Positions 18,457-26,975 of a DNA stretch of 64,000 nt are shown here, one piece after another. Below the pieces are notes generated by a model, which did not search any database, was not told the origin of the DNA, and saw nothing but the letters and a program-made list of their open reading frames with translations. This stretch comes from CAZSDU01 sp963662525 (lineage in GTDB: Bacteria; Bacteroidota; Bacteroidia; Bacteroidales; FEN-979): NCBI GenBank assembly GCA_963662525.1, contig OY759717.1, positions 310,001-374,000 on the forward strand, read 5' to 3'. A program made the translations under genes and the position numbers. Positions within the stretch are counted from its first letter, which is position 1. Each line of letters begins with the position of its first letter.

Positions 18457-19077
18457 ATGAAAACTCCCCTATTTATCTCTCTTTCTCTCCTTGTATTGGC
18501 AGGAATCAGTGGTTTTACTGGTGCAACAGATAAAACAATTTCAAACCTTCAGGAAGCCTTCAAAGGAGAATCAAATGCCAGCGCCAAATATGCAGCATAT
18601 GCAGATCAGGCAAGAAAAGATGGATTCCCTCAAATCAGCGCCATGTTTGCTGCCACTTCAAAAGCTGAAGCCATTCATGCTGAAAATCACAAGAAAGTCC
18701 TTGAAAAAATGGGACAGAAAGTAGAACCCTTTAAACCTCAGTTTACGGTAAAATCAACAAAAGAGAACCTGGATGATGCTATTAAGGGAGAAACATTTGA
18801 GATGACTACAATGTATCCTGGATATATAGTAACAGCTAAAACTGAAAATGCAGCAAACGCCGTTAAATCATTCCGCTGGGCCATGGATACTGAAAAAAAA
18901 CACCAGCTTATGTACCAGAAAACATTGGCTGCCCTCAATGGAAAACTGACGAACACCCTCCCGAAAGTTTATTGGGTTTGTCCAAAATGTGGTAATACTT
19001 ATGATGAACTCAAACCTGAATCCAGTTGCTCATTCTGCAGCACCGGCAGAGATAAGTACATCAAGTTTGATCACTAG
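18457..19077 (+). CDS. Rubrerythrin with N-terminal export signal
   Basis: A 206-residue rubrerythrin. Residues 1-23 form a classical signal peptide (hydrophobic core SLSLLVLAGISGF) absent from ordinary rubrerythrins. The ferritin-like diiron domain has the four expected carboxylate helices, with ExxH motifs EAIH and EKKH and the GE/E pairs GESNAS and GETFE. A rubredoxin-like domain closes the protein, with CPKC about residue 173 and CSFC about residue 192. Cytoplasmic rubrerythrins reduce hydrogen peroxide in anaerobes; this one is predicted to act in the periplasm, possibly with electrons from a membrane partner. It is preceded by the DUF2231 gene. Confidence 0.9.
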   Translation: MKTPLFISLSLLVLAGISGFTGATDKTISNLQEAFKGESNASAKYAAYADQARKDGFPQISAMFAATSKAEAIHAENHKKVLEKMGQKVEPFKPQFTVKSTKENLDDAIKGETFEMTTMYPGYIVTAKTENAANAVKSFRWAMDTEKKHQLMYQKTLAALNGKLTNTLPKVYWVCPKCGNTYDELKPESSCSFCSTGRDKYIKFDH

Positions 19078-19257
19078 TCTCCATGGCCGAATTCTTCTGC
19101 ATCCAGTATCTTCATTCTGCAATAATGAAACATTTCTTGTCTTTTGAGATAAACTAAAGGGTTTTACAGATAATTATTGGTTAATTCAAAAAAAAATACG
19201 AATTTTGCACCCTTTAATTCATTCAATCAATAATTCATTCAATCAACAAATTAACCA

Positions 19258-19845
19258 ATGCCAACTAAAATCAGATTACAAAGAAGAGGTAAAAAAGGAC
19301 AAGCTTTTTACCATATTGTTATTGCGGATGGTCGTGCACCACGTGACGGAAAGTTCATCGAACGAATTGGCAGCTATAACCCGCTTACCAAACCCGCTGA
19401 AATAATACTCAATTTCGAGAAGGCCCTTGATTGGGTCAGAAAAGGTGCACAGCCAACCGATACCGTTAAAACCCTTCTGGCCTTCAAAGGAGTCATGTAC
19501 AAGCATCACCTGCTAAAAGGTGTTCAAAAAGGTGCTATGACCATTGAACAGGCTGAGGCAAAATTTCAGACCTGGCTGCAGGAAAAGGAATTAAAAAACT
19601 CGAGTAAGAAAAAAGAACAGGAATTGAGTATAAAAGATTCCCGTAAAAAAGCGCTCGAAGATGAGAAAAAAGTGAATGAAGCCAAAGCTGTTGCTGTAGC
19701 CAAGAAAATTGCCAAATTACACCTTGACGAAGCTGCACAAGCCTCAGAAGCTGCCATCGAATCTAATCCTGAAGCAGCTCTTGAGACTGCTTCTGATACA
19801 GTAGCTAAAGATGCTACTCAGCCTGAAGAGCCTAAGCAGGAATAA
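19258..19845 (+). CDS. rpsP: 30S ribosomal protein S16, C-terminally extended
   Basis: Residues 1-80 are a canonical S16 (begins MPTKIRLQRRGKKGQAFYHI), an early-assembling 30S protein. The remaining ~115 residues form an Ala/Lys/Glu-rich, low-complexity helical tail. Such tails are common in Bacteroidota S16 and of unknown role. The start at 19258 is fixed by the family; a longer overlapping frame upstream is spurious. rpsP is followed 17 bp later by rimM, the usual rpsP-rimM order. Confidence 0.96.
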   Translation: MPTKIRLQRRGKKGQAFYHIVIADGRAPRDGKFIERIGSYNPLTKPAEIILNFEKALDWVRKGAQPTDTVKTLLAFKGVMYKHHLLKGVQKGAMTIEQAEAKFQTWLQEKELKNSSKKKEQELSIKDSRKKALEDEKKVNEAKAVAVAKKIAKLHLDEAAQASEAAIESNPEAALETASDTVAKDATQPEEPKQE

Positions 19846-19862
19846 AACATATAATTCCATTT

Positions 19863-20386
19863 ATGGCCAGGGACGATTTTTATTACCTCGGCAAAGTCCT
19901 TAAAACTTTTGGCAATAAAGGTCAGGTAATGGTCAACCTGGATGTGGATGATCCTGAGGATTATCTTGAAATGGAATCTGTTTTTCTGGATCTTGAAGGA
20001 GAACGGTTCCGTTTTTTATTGAAACCCTTGAGCTTAAAAATAAACGGAAAGCCATTATCCGTTTCCAGGATGTTACAACCCTGGAAGATGCTGAAGTATA
20101 CATAGGACGTGAAATGTATCTTCCTGTTTCCATCTTACCCCCGCTTAAAGGAGATCAGTTTTATTTTCATGAAGTAATCGGATTTAAAGTACTTGATTCC
20201 CGGCACGGTGATATCGGCATCCTGGTGAATATCCTTCCTTTGCCCCATCAGTCCCTGTTGCAGATCACAAAAGGTAAAAGAGAAATTCTTATCCCTCTGG
20301 TCGACGAAATCATTCAACAGGTTGACCGGAATACGAAAACCATATTTATTACTGCTCCTGAAGGTTTGATAGAAATTTACTGCTGA
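19863..20386 (+). pseudogene. rimM: 16S rRNA processing protein RimM, frameshifted
   Basis: RimM binds S19 in the 30S head and helps 16S rRNA maturation. The N-terminal RimM domain reads in one frame from 19863 (LGKVLKTFGNKGQVMVNL) to about 20010, and the rest, including the PRC-barrel-like C-terminal domain, reads in the +2 frame to the stop at 20386. Adding one C in the run at 20009-20010 restores a continuous ~174-residue protein, through residues PFFIETLEL and RFQDVTTLEDAEVYIG, of normal length. The rest of the gene shows no other damage. Either the assembly has a one-base error or this genome carries a very recent frameshift. Position after rpsP supports the identification. Confidence 0.88.
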
Positions 20387-20390
20387 TACT

Positions 20391-21092
20391 ATGCCATTCC
20401 GCTTTAAACACTTCGAAGTGGAAGATGAACAAAGTACCCTCCGGGTTAGTACTGATGCCATGCTGCTTGGTGCATGGGCAGAACCTGGCCCGGTAAAAAC
20501 AATCCTGGATATTGGTACAGGTTGTGGTGTCCTCGCTTTGATGATGGCTCAGAAATCAGAAGCAAATGTTGAAGGTATCGATATAGATAAACAATCTATT
20601 GATCAAGCCAGGGAAAATTTCATCAAGAGTAAATGGAGTGAACGTCTGAAGGTAACACATAAGTCATTATTTGAATTATCCGTTCATGCTGAAAAATGCT
20701 ACGGTTTTATCATTACAAATCCACCATTTTTCTCCGCTTCCATGAAATCACCTTCAGACCGAAAAAACAGGGCACGCCATGAGATTGACATGACCCATTC
20801 GGCCTTGCTTGAGGGTGCAACCAAACTGATGGAAAGAGATGGACGACTTGCACTGATCCTGCCGGCTAGCATGGGGCCTGGTTTCGAAATGGAAGCAGGA
20901 CGATCCGGACTGTTTCTTTCCCGTTCAATGCTGGTAAGTTCCCGGGAATACCACCCTCCAAAAAGAATCCTGCTCGAATTCTCATTCTCCAGTCCCATTT
21001 CAGAAAAAAGGGAAGATATGTTTATTCAAAATAAAAATTGCACATTTTCTGATTTTTATCTCCACCTGACCCAGGAATTTCATCAGTTTTAA
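20391..21092 (+). CDS. trmN6: tRNA1(Val) (adenine-37-N6)-methyltransferase
   Basis: A 233-residue class-I SAM methyltransferase of the TrmN6/YfiC family. It has the SAM-binding motif DIGTGCGVLALM (about residues 42-53), the following acidic IDID, and the adenine-N6 catalytic motif NPPFF (about residue 113). The family modifies A37 of tRNA-Val in enterobacteria. The gene starts 4 bp after rimM, so it probably belongs to the rpsP-rimM operon. Confidence 0.88.
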   Translation: MPFRFKHFEVEDEQSTLRVSTDAMLLGAWAEPGPVKTILDIGTGCGVLALMMAQKSEANVEGIDIDKQSIDQARENFIKSKWSERLKVTHKSLFELSVHAEKCYGFIITNPPFFSASMKSPSDRKNRARHEIDMTHSALLEGATKLMERDGRLALILPASMGPGFEMEAGRSGLFLSRSMLVSSREYHPPKRILLEFSFSSPISEKREDMFIQNKNCTFSDFYLHLTQEFHQF

Positions 21093-21100
21093 TACTTTTG
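21093..21100 (+). promoter_or_regulatory. Bacteroidota -7 box (TACTTTTG)
   Basis: TACTTTTG matches TAnnTTTG. It lies 18 bp before the ATG at 21119. It would place the transcript start close to or within the alternative TTG start at 21110, which argues for the ATG. Confidence 0.5.
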
Positions 21101-21118
21101 TTCTGAAAATTGCCTCTC

Positions 21119-21913
21119 ATGACTATTATTAAATTCAGAAGTATCATTCCAGTTCTGTTTCTTAGCCTTTTAACCGGTCTCTTCTTAGACTGTAAACCCA
21201 TAAAACCAATTCAGATAGCTTTATCAAGGTCATCAAAAAATTACGTCAGCTGGCTCAAACAATGTGATTCCACCCTCGTTCTGAAAGACCTTGACAGCAT
21301 GCCAATTCCCATGGCATTAAAGACTTTGAATAAATGCAGCGGCTTACTGCTAACCGGAGGTGAAGATGTTTACCCCGGATGGTTCGGCAAGACTTCTGAT
21401 ACAGGACGATGCACGGACATGAACCTGCTTCGAGACACCCTCGAAATGGCACTGATCGCAAAAGCCATTGAGATGAAAATGCCCATTTTCGGGATTTGCC
21501 GTGGGCACCAGATACTAAATGTCTACCTGAATGGCAGGAACATTATCGATATCCCAAAAGACTTTGACACGACCATTCAACACCAGTGCGAAGATTATCT
21601 GCATTGTTTTCACCCCGTATATGTCATCAGGGAAAGCTATCTGGCAAGGATTTCCGGATGCGATTCCGCTGAAGTAACAACGAATCATCACCAGGGCATC
21701 GAAATACTCTCGCCTTTGCTGAAAGCTAGCGCCAGAACTAAAGATGGACTCATCGAAGGCATTGAATGGGCGAATCCTAAAGAAAAATCCTTCCTTATCG
21801 GCGTACAATGGCATCCCGAACGTATGGAAAATTCTAATCCCTTATCAGGAACTCTAGCCAAAGAATTTATTTTCAACGTATCAGTCTTTTCAAACAGGAT
21901 AAATAAACAATAA
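21119..21913 (+). CDS. Exported class-I glutamine amidotransferase-like (peptidase C26) hydrolase
   Basis: A 264-residue protein of the gamma-glutamyl-GABA hydrolase (C26) family. Residues 1-24 form a hydrophobic signal segment ending in a Cys, possibly a nonstandard lipobox (FLDC). The nucleophile Cys sits in FGICRGHQ, and the catalytic His/Glu pair in WHPER near the C-terminus. The family cleaves gamma-glutamyl amides; the export signal suggests action on extracytoplasmic peptides. I chose the ATG at 21119 over a TTG at 21110 because of the promoter box at 21093. marC follows 4 bp later, suggesting an operon. Confidence 0.85.
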   Translation: MTIIKFRSIIPVLFLSLLTGLFLDCKPIKPIQIALSRSSKNYVSWLKQCDSTLVLKDLDSMPIPMALKTLNKCSGLLLTGGEDVYPGWFGKTSDTGRCTDMNLLRDTLEMALIAKAIEMKMPIFGICRGHQILNVYLNGRNIIDIPKDFDTTIQHQCEDYLHCFHPVYVIRESYLARISGCDSAEVTTNHHQGIEILSPLLKASARTKDGLIEGIEWANPKEKSFLIGVQWHPERMENSNPLSGTLAKEFIFNVSVFSNRINKQ

Positions 21914-21917
21914 TATT

Positions 21918-22568
21918 ATGCAGATCCAGGATGTTTACCTTCATGCCATTACTGTTTTTATGGGGTTCTTCGCCATGCTGAATCCTATCGGAAATGTCCC
22001 TGTCTTTCTTGGAATGGTTCAGGAATTCGATGAAAAGACACAAAAAAGAGTTGCTTTTAAAGCAGTTCTTTCAGCCTTCATCATCATTGGCATTTTTTGT
22101 ATTTTCGGACATATCATTTTCCGTCTTTTTGGCATCACCGTCCCCGCATTCCAAATCGCCGGAGGAATTATTGTCTTTATTATTGGTTTCCAGATGCTCA
22201 ATGCTAAAGAAAATCCAATTCATTCACAAACTCAGGAAGAAAAGAACAATATGGACAAAGCCGCCAATGAAATGGCCATCTCACCCCTGGGGATCCCTTT
22301 GCTTGCAGGACCTGGGACAATATCCACAGCCATGAATTTCGTTGGTGCTGAGAAATCAATACGAAATGTTATTCTCGTCATTGTCATTTTTGGAATCATG
22401 TGTGCGATTACTTATATTTTATTCATCTCCTCAAGGCTGGTGGCAAAAAAGATCAGTACAAGCCTGTTGAAAGTCGTTTCAAGAATCATGGGGCTAATTC
22501 TTGCCGTTATAGCTGTTCAAATGCTGATCAATGGCATTGAAGGGACCATAGTTCTTTTTCAAAAGTGA
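21918..22568 (+). CDS. MarC family integral membrane protein
   Basis: A 216-residue protein with six predicted transmembrane helices and the MarC signature segments FFAMLNPIGNVPVFLGM near the N-terminus and PLGIPLLAGPGTIST in the middle. The family is widespread, its transport function is not established, and the old antibiotic-resistance assignment has been withdrawn. It overlaps the following lipoprotein gene by ATGA-type overlap (4 bp). Confidence 0.92.
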   Translation: MQIQDVYLHAITVFMGFFAMLNPIGNVPVFLGMVQEFDEKTQKRVAFKAVLSAFIIIGIFCIFGHIIFRLFGITVPAFQIAGGIIVFIIGFQMLNAKENPIHSQTQEEKNNMDKAANEMAISPLGIPLLAGPGTISTAMNFVGAEKSIRNVILVIVIFGIMCAITYILFISSRLVAKKISTSLLKVVSRIMGLILAVIAVQMLINGIEGTIVLFQK

Positions 22569-23143
22569 CAATTATGCGTTCCACCGCTTTATCCGCACTG
22601 TTCCTTCTGATTCTGCTATTCATTGCCTGCACCAGGGTGGAAACCGAATCCTGGCCTGGTGGAAATAGAAAATCAGAGATACACATGAAAGGCAATATCT
22701 ACCATGGACCTGCCAGATATTGGTATGAAGACGGACCATTGCAGATGGAATGTAATTATAAAGAGAACAAACTGAACGGAAGGCTGATCCGGTATTTTTC
22801 CAATGGAAAAAAAGAAGAAGAAAGATTTTATAATGACGGTCTGATCGTTGGCCTAAAGAGAACCTGGATTCCCTCAGGCACCCTGGTTTCTGAATCAATA
22901 TATAACCGCGGGAAACTGCATGGATCTCATCATGATTTTTATCCCAGTCAGAGGTTAAAAATTGAAGGGGAATATATAAACGGGCAGATGGAGGGCAGAT
23001 GGCTGTATTACGATGAATTGGGAAACATTATTCAAATTACGGTTTTCAAAAAAAATCTCAAAGATGGTTGGGAGGTCACCTATAACCAGGACGGCAGCAT
23101 TAAATATAAGAGAAATTACAAGTTGGGACAAGTAATACAATAA
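22565..23143 (+). CDS. MORN/YwqK-repeat lipoprotein
   Basis: A 192-residue lipoprotein with a lipobox ending LLFIACT (Cys about residue 20). The mature part holds about five copies of a YxNGKxxGxxxxYyxNG-like repeat, the MORN_2/YwqK pattern. Family members are often labelled antitoxins by automated transfer, but no toxin gene is adjacent, and the outer-membrane/periplasmic signal argues against that role. It overlaps marC by 4 bp and is the last gene of the 21119-23143 group. Confidence 0.82.
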   Translation: MTIMRSTALSALFLLILLFIACTRVETESWPGGNRKSEIHMKGNIYHGPARYWYEDGPLQMECNYKENKLNGRLIRYFSNGKKEEERFYNDGLIVGLKRTWIPSGTLVSESIYNRGKLHGSHHDFYPSQRLKIEGEYINGQMEGRWLYYDELGNIIQITVFKKNLKDGWEVTYNQDGSIKYKRNYKLGQVIQ

Positions 23144-23257
23144 ATTTTCAATAGATTAGGTTGGATTTTTAAAACCGGACAGCGAAAAGTTGTTTTTTCC
23201 ATTTATGTCCAGTAATTTTATTCCTGAATATTAAATTAACTTTTAAACACTGATATT

Positions 23258-24508
23258 ATGAAGAAATTATCTGTTTTCCTTATCTTATGCCTTGTCTGTT
23301 TATTTATAATCCTTTCCAAAGGTTTAGTATCCGGGCAAAAGCCTTCACAATCCACGGATATAAATGGAGCTTCAATGCAGGAAAAGGTGAATGTTAAACG
23401 ACCATCCGTTGCGAATGCTAAATCGTTTATTGCTGATTATTTCGGTGACTTCCGGGAGGGATTATGTGCCGTTAAAAAAGGGGAAAAATGGGGCTTCATC
23501 GACACCCAGGGAAACCTGGTAATCGATTTTGTCCTGGATTTTTATTCCTTCAGGTATGAATATCCATTTTTTTCTTCTGGTCTTTGCATGCTCACATACA
23601 GCAAAGGGGGAAAGAAAGCACTGAGGTACATCGATAAAAAAGGACAGGAAGTAATTAACAATCAAAATTTCATTGACGGAACTCCATTTATTGATGGCTA
23701 CGCCCTTGTTAACACTAAAACGAATAAATTCATCTATATCAATACGAAAGGAGTGCAGCTTTATAATTCCATTGCTTCAGTCCAGGAATTATTCGTTCAG
23801 GTTAAAGAACCCAAACCATTCAGGGAAGGATTAGCCGCATATTTTGATTTTGCAAAAAAACTTTACGGGTTTATCGATCCAAAAGGAGTTATTAAAATCC
23901 CCCCTCAGTTCCTTGAAGCTGAGGATTTTTCAGAGGGTTTGGCAGCCGTTAGGAAAACGACATCCACCCGGGAGGAAAAATGGGGATTTATTGATAAAAA
24001 CGGAAAAGTTGTCATTGATTTCATTTTTACAAATAAACCAGGTAATGTATCCGATGGTATGATCGTTGTAACTTCTGCTGAAAATAAGAAAGGCTATATG
24101 AATAGCAGCGGACAGGTAGTGATTGATACTAAGTTTGGTGAAGCTTATCCTTTTTATCAGGGGTCGGCGTTTGCTGTCGAATGGTCAAAAAGTTATCCAA
24201 TCGCGATTAATAAAACGGGCGAAAAAATCCGTGATATTCCAGTTAAACAATTTGGTCTTATCGCTCCCTTCCATGAGGGAATTATTGTCTATTCCGAGGG
24301 ATATGGCTATTCCTGCGGAACGATAAAACCCGATGGAGAGATTGTATTACAAAGTTTTGTTGATAAAGCCGGGATAATTTACAAGGTGATCAGGCCATTC
24401 AATAGCGGGCTGGCATACTGCATCGCTCCTGTTGATAAAAAAATGACAGAAGGCTTCATTAATCCTTCAGGAGATTTCGTAATTATTAAGGGGGAATCAA
24501 AATTCTAA
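23258..24508 (+). CDS. WG-repeat exported protein
   Basis: A 416-residue protein with a signal peptide (about residues 1-28) followed by about eight WG/KWGFID-type repeats: EKWGFIDTQGNLVID, KALRYIDKKGQEVI, KLYGFIDPKGVIKI, EKWGFIDKNGKVVID and later copies. WG (DUF3237-like KWG) repeats form a beta-propeller-like fold of unknown binding partner. The gene ends 1 bp inside the convergent TPR/AraC-type pseudogene, so the two 3' ends meet at 24505-24508. Confidence 0.88.
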   Translation: MKKLSVFLILCLVCLFIILSKGLVSGQKPSQSTDINGASMQEKVNVKRPSVANAKSFIADYFGDFREGLCAVKKGEKWGFIDTQGNLVIDFVLDFYSFRYEYPFFSSGLCMLTYSKGGKKALRYIDKKGQEVINNQNFIDGTPFIDGYALVNTKTNKFIYINTKGVQLYNSIASVQELFVQVKEPKPFREGLAAYFDFAKKLYGFIDPKGVIKIPPQFLEAEDFSEGLAAVRKTTSTREEKWGFIDKNGKVVIDFIFTNKPGNVSDGMIVVTSAENKKGYMNSSGQVVIDTKFGEAYPFYQGSAFAVEWSKSYPIAINKTGEKIRDIPVKQFGLIAPFHEGIIVYSEGYGYSCGTIKPDGEIVLQSFVDKAGIIYKVIRPFNSGLAYCIAPVDKKMTEGFINPSGDFVIIKGESKF

Positions 24509-25390
24509 ACCTGGGCGTCATCCAGCATTTCCTTGGCGGATCGTTGATAAAACGAAGGTGGTACACCAGCAATTTTTTAAATGCGGCATTGAAAACTGAT
24601 TTCGAATTGAACCCTGCTGTCCGTGCAATCCCACCGATGGAAAAGTGTTGTTGTTTGTCTATCAGCAGTCTTTTCTCATCATTGATGCGGTACTTAATGA
24701 AATTATTGAAATTGGTGGCAAATTTTTCGTTGATGATTCTTGACAGATATCTGCTTTCACCATATTCTCGGCCTACAAATAACCAGTTTTTTCAATAATA
24801 AAATATGGATTGAAGATACTCCTTATTTGCGAGATAATATTCCCCGAGGGATTGGCAGATAATACCAATGCAAAGCAGATCCTTGATTTTTTCTACAATT
24901 TTTTCAGCCCGGGTCAAAGGCCCAATTGCATTAGAGTAATCCTGCCGACAAGAAAAATTTCTCCGATATTGCCCAGTGTAAATACCTGTCCTTGTATATC
25001 ATTCCAAGATTATTCAATACATAGGCATAGGCTTTTTGATCCAAGGCACGCTTCAGAATTTCCAATGCCCTGAGATTAAATGCAAGGGCAGAATCTTTTT
25101 GCAAAAATACCCCCTAAATGCCGGCAATATTTGAAAGGACAACATCCATTTTGACACTATCAGGGGACTTCTCCAATAGATGAATTGCCTCCAGATATGC
25201 CTGCAAAGATATATTTGCCCATCCCATATTGCCATATACCGCCCCAAGCATATTAAGTACATTAAGAGTTCCTGTACGATTGAGAACCTGGAGGAAACAA
25301 TCAACGGCATTATTCAACTTTTAGATCGCCAGGATAAGCTCACCAGTTATGAAGAATAAAAAGACAAGTAAAAAGTAAGGCCTGGCTTTA
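24505..25390 (-). pseudogene. Decayed TPR-AraC-type transcriptional regulator
   Basis: Translating the minus strand gives, in several frames, the pieces of one protein: a signal-anchor-like LLVFLFFITGELILA near 25355, TPR units around 25317-25114, 25110-25000 and 24940-24800, then an AraC helix-turn-helix (SRIINEKFATNFNNFIKY, SIGGIARTAGFNSKS) near 24760-24560, and the C-terminus GVPPSFYQRSAKEMLDDAQ ending at the stop at 24505. Breaks include in-frame stops at 25114-25116 and 25321-25323, at least two frameshifts in the TPR region, a probable deletion before the HTH and a one-base loss near 24580. The family comprises TPR-containing AraC-type regulators common in Bacteroidota. No intact start is visible. 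Confidence 0.85.
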
Positions 25391-25468
25391 CTTTTTTAAT
25401 TCACAAACATCTCTGAATGTGATCTGGCAAAGATAATGGGAATCAGAAAGAAAAAATACTCGTTTTCC

Positions 25469-25499
25469 TTTGTAAATTGCTTATAATAAAATAATTTTG
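25469..25499 (+). promoter_or_regulatory. gdhA promoter, full Bacteroidota consensus
   Basis: TTTG at 25469-25472 and TAATTTTG at 25492-25499 are separated by 19 bp, the ideal spacing for the -33 and -7 elements. Transcription would start near 25506, giving a leader of about 70 nt before gdhA. Confidence 0.7.
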
Positions 25500-25574
25500 C
25501 ACTTTCTTGAAATGCTTAATAACATCCTATTATATCTCAAACGTTTTTTAGTAACCTACAAAAACTGAATCAAC

Positions 25575-26912
25575 ATGAACTTAGAGAAAATCATGAACGA
25601 CCTGGAAAAAAAGAATCCGGGTGAAGTGGAGTATTTACAAGCAGTTCGGGAGGTATTGGAATCCATTGAAGAGGTCTATAATGAAAATCCTCACTTTGAA
25701 TCGGCCAATATCATCGATCGTATCGTTGAGCCCGACAGGGTTTTAACATTTAAAGTTTGCTGGGTAGATGATAACGGGAAAGTGCAGGTGAATCGCGGCT
25801 ACCGTGTTCAATTCAACAATGCAATTGGTCCCTATAAAGGAGGTTTGCGTTTCCATCCCAGTGTAAACTTGAGTATTCTTAAATTCCTCGGTTTTGAACA
25901 AATCTTCAAGAACAGCCTTACTACCCTGCCCATGGGCGGTGCAAAAGGAGGTTCAGATTTCGATCCCAAAGGAAAATCAAATGCTGAAATCATGAGATTC
26001 TGCCAGGGCTTTATGCTTGAACTCTGGAAACTGATCGGACCTGAAACTGATGTCCCTGCTGGCGATATCGGCGTTGGCGGACGGGAAATTGGTTTCTTAT
26101 ATGGCATGTACAAAAAACTGGCTCGCGAAAATACCGGTGTTCTTACGGGGAAAGGTCTCAGTTGGGGCGGTAGCCTTATCCGTCCAGAAGCAACCGGCTT
26201 CGGTGCTGTTTATTTTGCCAAAGAAATGCTGGCTACTAAAAACGAAACCTTTAAAGGAAAAATTGTGGCTATTTCCGGTTTTGGCAATGTTGCATGGGGA
26301 GCTGCCCAGAAAGCTACTGAATTGGGCGCTAAAGTAGTAACCATTTCCGGTCCTGATGGGTATATTTATGATCCCGATGGTATTTCCGGAGAAAAGATCG
26401 ATTACCTTCTTGAACTCAGGGCATCTAACCAGGATATCGTTAAACCGTATTCATACGAATTCCCGAATGCCCAGTTCCATCAGGGTAAACGCCCGTGGGA
26501 AGTAAAATGTGATATTGCTCTTCCCTGTGCAACGCAGAATGAATTAGGCAAGGAAGATGCCCTGAACCTAATTAAAAATGGTGTCATTTGTGTTGCTGAA
26601 GGCGCCAATATGCCAAGCACTCCTGAAGCCATCGAATTATTCCTGGAAAATAAAATCCTCTTTGCTCCTGGAAAAGCTGTAAATGCTGGTGGGGTGGCTA
26701 CTTCAGGACTCGAGATGTCGCAGAATTCCATGAAACTCAGCTGGCCGATGAAAGAAGTTGATGAACGGCTGCATCAGATTATGTGCAGCATCCATAGTGC
26801 CTGTGTGAAATATGGAAAAGATAAATCAGGATACGTGAACTATGTCAAGGGAGCTAATGTTGCTGGTTTCCTTAAAGTTGCCAATGCCATGCTCGATCAG
26901 GGTGTGATATAA
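25575..26912 (+). CDS. gdhA: Glutamate dehydrogenase
   Basis: A 445-residue hexameric-type glutamate dehydrogenase that interconverts glutamate with 2-oxoglutarate and ammonia. The substrate-binding/catalytic segment PMGGAKGGSDFDP (about residues 118-130) has the catalytic Lys; the Rossmann domain carries SGFGNVAWGA (about residues 234-243). Length and sequence fit the NADP(H)-linked class I enzyme of Bacteroides, though the cofactor cannot be proved by eye. The gene is monocistronic, with a consensus promoter upstream and a strong intrinsic terminator 12 bp after the stop. Confidence 0.96.
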   Translation: MNLEKIMNDLEKKNPGEVEYLQAVREVLESIEEVYNENPHFESANIIDRIVEPDRVLTFKVCWVDDNGKVQVNRGYRVQFNNAIGPYKGGLRFHPSVNLSILKFLGFEQIFKNSLTTLPMGGAKGGSDFDPKGKSNAEIMRFCQGFMLELWKLIGPETDVPAGDIGVGGREIGFLYGMYKKLARENTGVLTGKGLSWGGSLIRPEATGFGAVYFAKEMLATKNETFKGKIVAISGFGNVAWGAAQKATELGAKVVTISGPDGYIYDPDGISGEKIDYLLELRASNQDIVKPYSYEFPNAQFHQGKRPWEVKCDIALPCATQNELGKEDALNLIKNGVICVAEGANMPSTPEAIELFLENKILFAPGKAVNAGGVATSGLEMSQNSMKLSWPMKEVDERLHQIMCSIHSACVKYGKDKSGYVNYVKGANVAGFLKVANAMLDQGVI

Positions 26913-26923
26913 TTCTTTTTTTT

Positions 26924-26958
26924 AAGAAAAGGCGGCCATAAGCCGCCTTTTCTTTTTT
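26924..26958 (+). terminator. Rho-independent terminator of gdhA
   Basis: A perfect 13-bp stem (arms 26924-26936 and 26942-26954, GC-rich core GGCGGC/GCCGCC) with a 5-nt loop, followed by a T-run, lies just after gdhA. Confidence 0.9.
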
Positions 26959-26965
26959 AATTTTG
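26958..26965 (+). promoter_or_regulatory. Bacteroidota -7 box before the BatA-type gene
   Basis: TAATTTTG matches TAnnTTTG and begins in the T-run of the gdhA terminator, 10 bp before the next start codon. No convincing -33 box is seen. Confidence 0.4.
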
Positions 26966-26975
26966 ATCTTGGAAC

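Noticed and set aside
20114..20386. Separate small gene on the plus strand after rimM
   Set aside because: Its sequence continues the RimM protein after a one-base frameshift and has no start of its own.
22565..23143. Antitoxin of a toxin-antitoxin pair (YwqK label)
   Set aside because: It is a lipoprotein with MORN-like repeats and no toxin gene is adjacent; the label comes from automated transfer.
24544..25073. Two plus-strand reading frames between the WG-repeat gene and gdhA
   Set aside because: They are antisense shadows of the decayed regulator; the minus-strand translations give recognisable TPR and AraC helix-turn-helix sequence.
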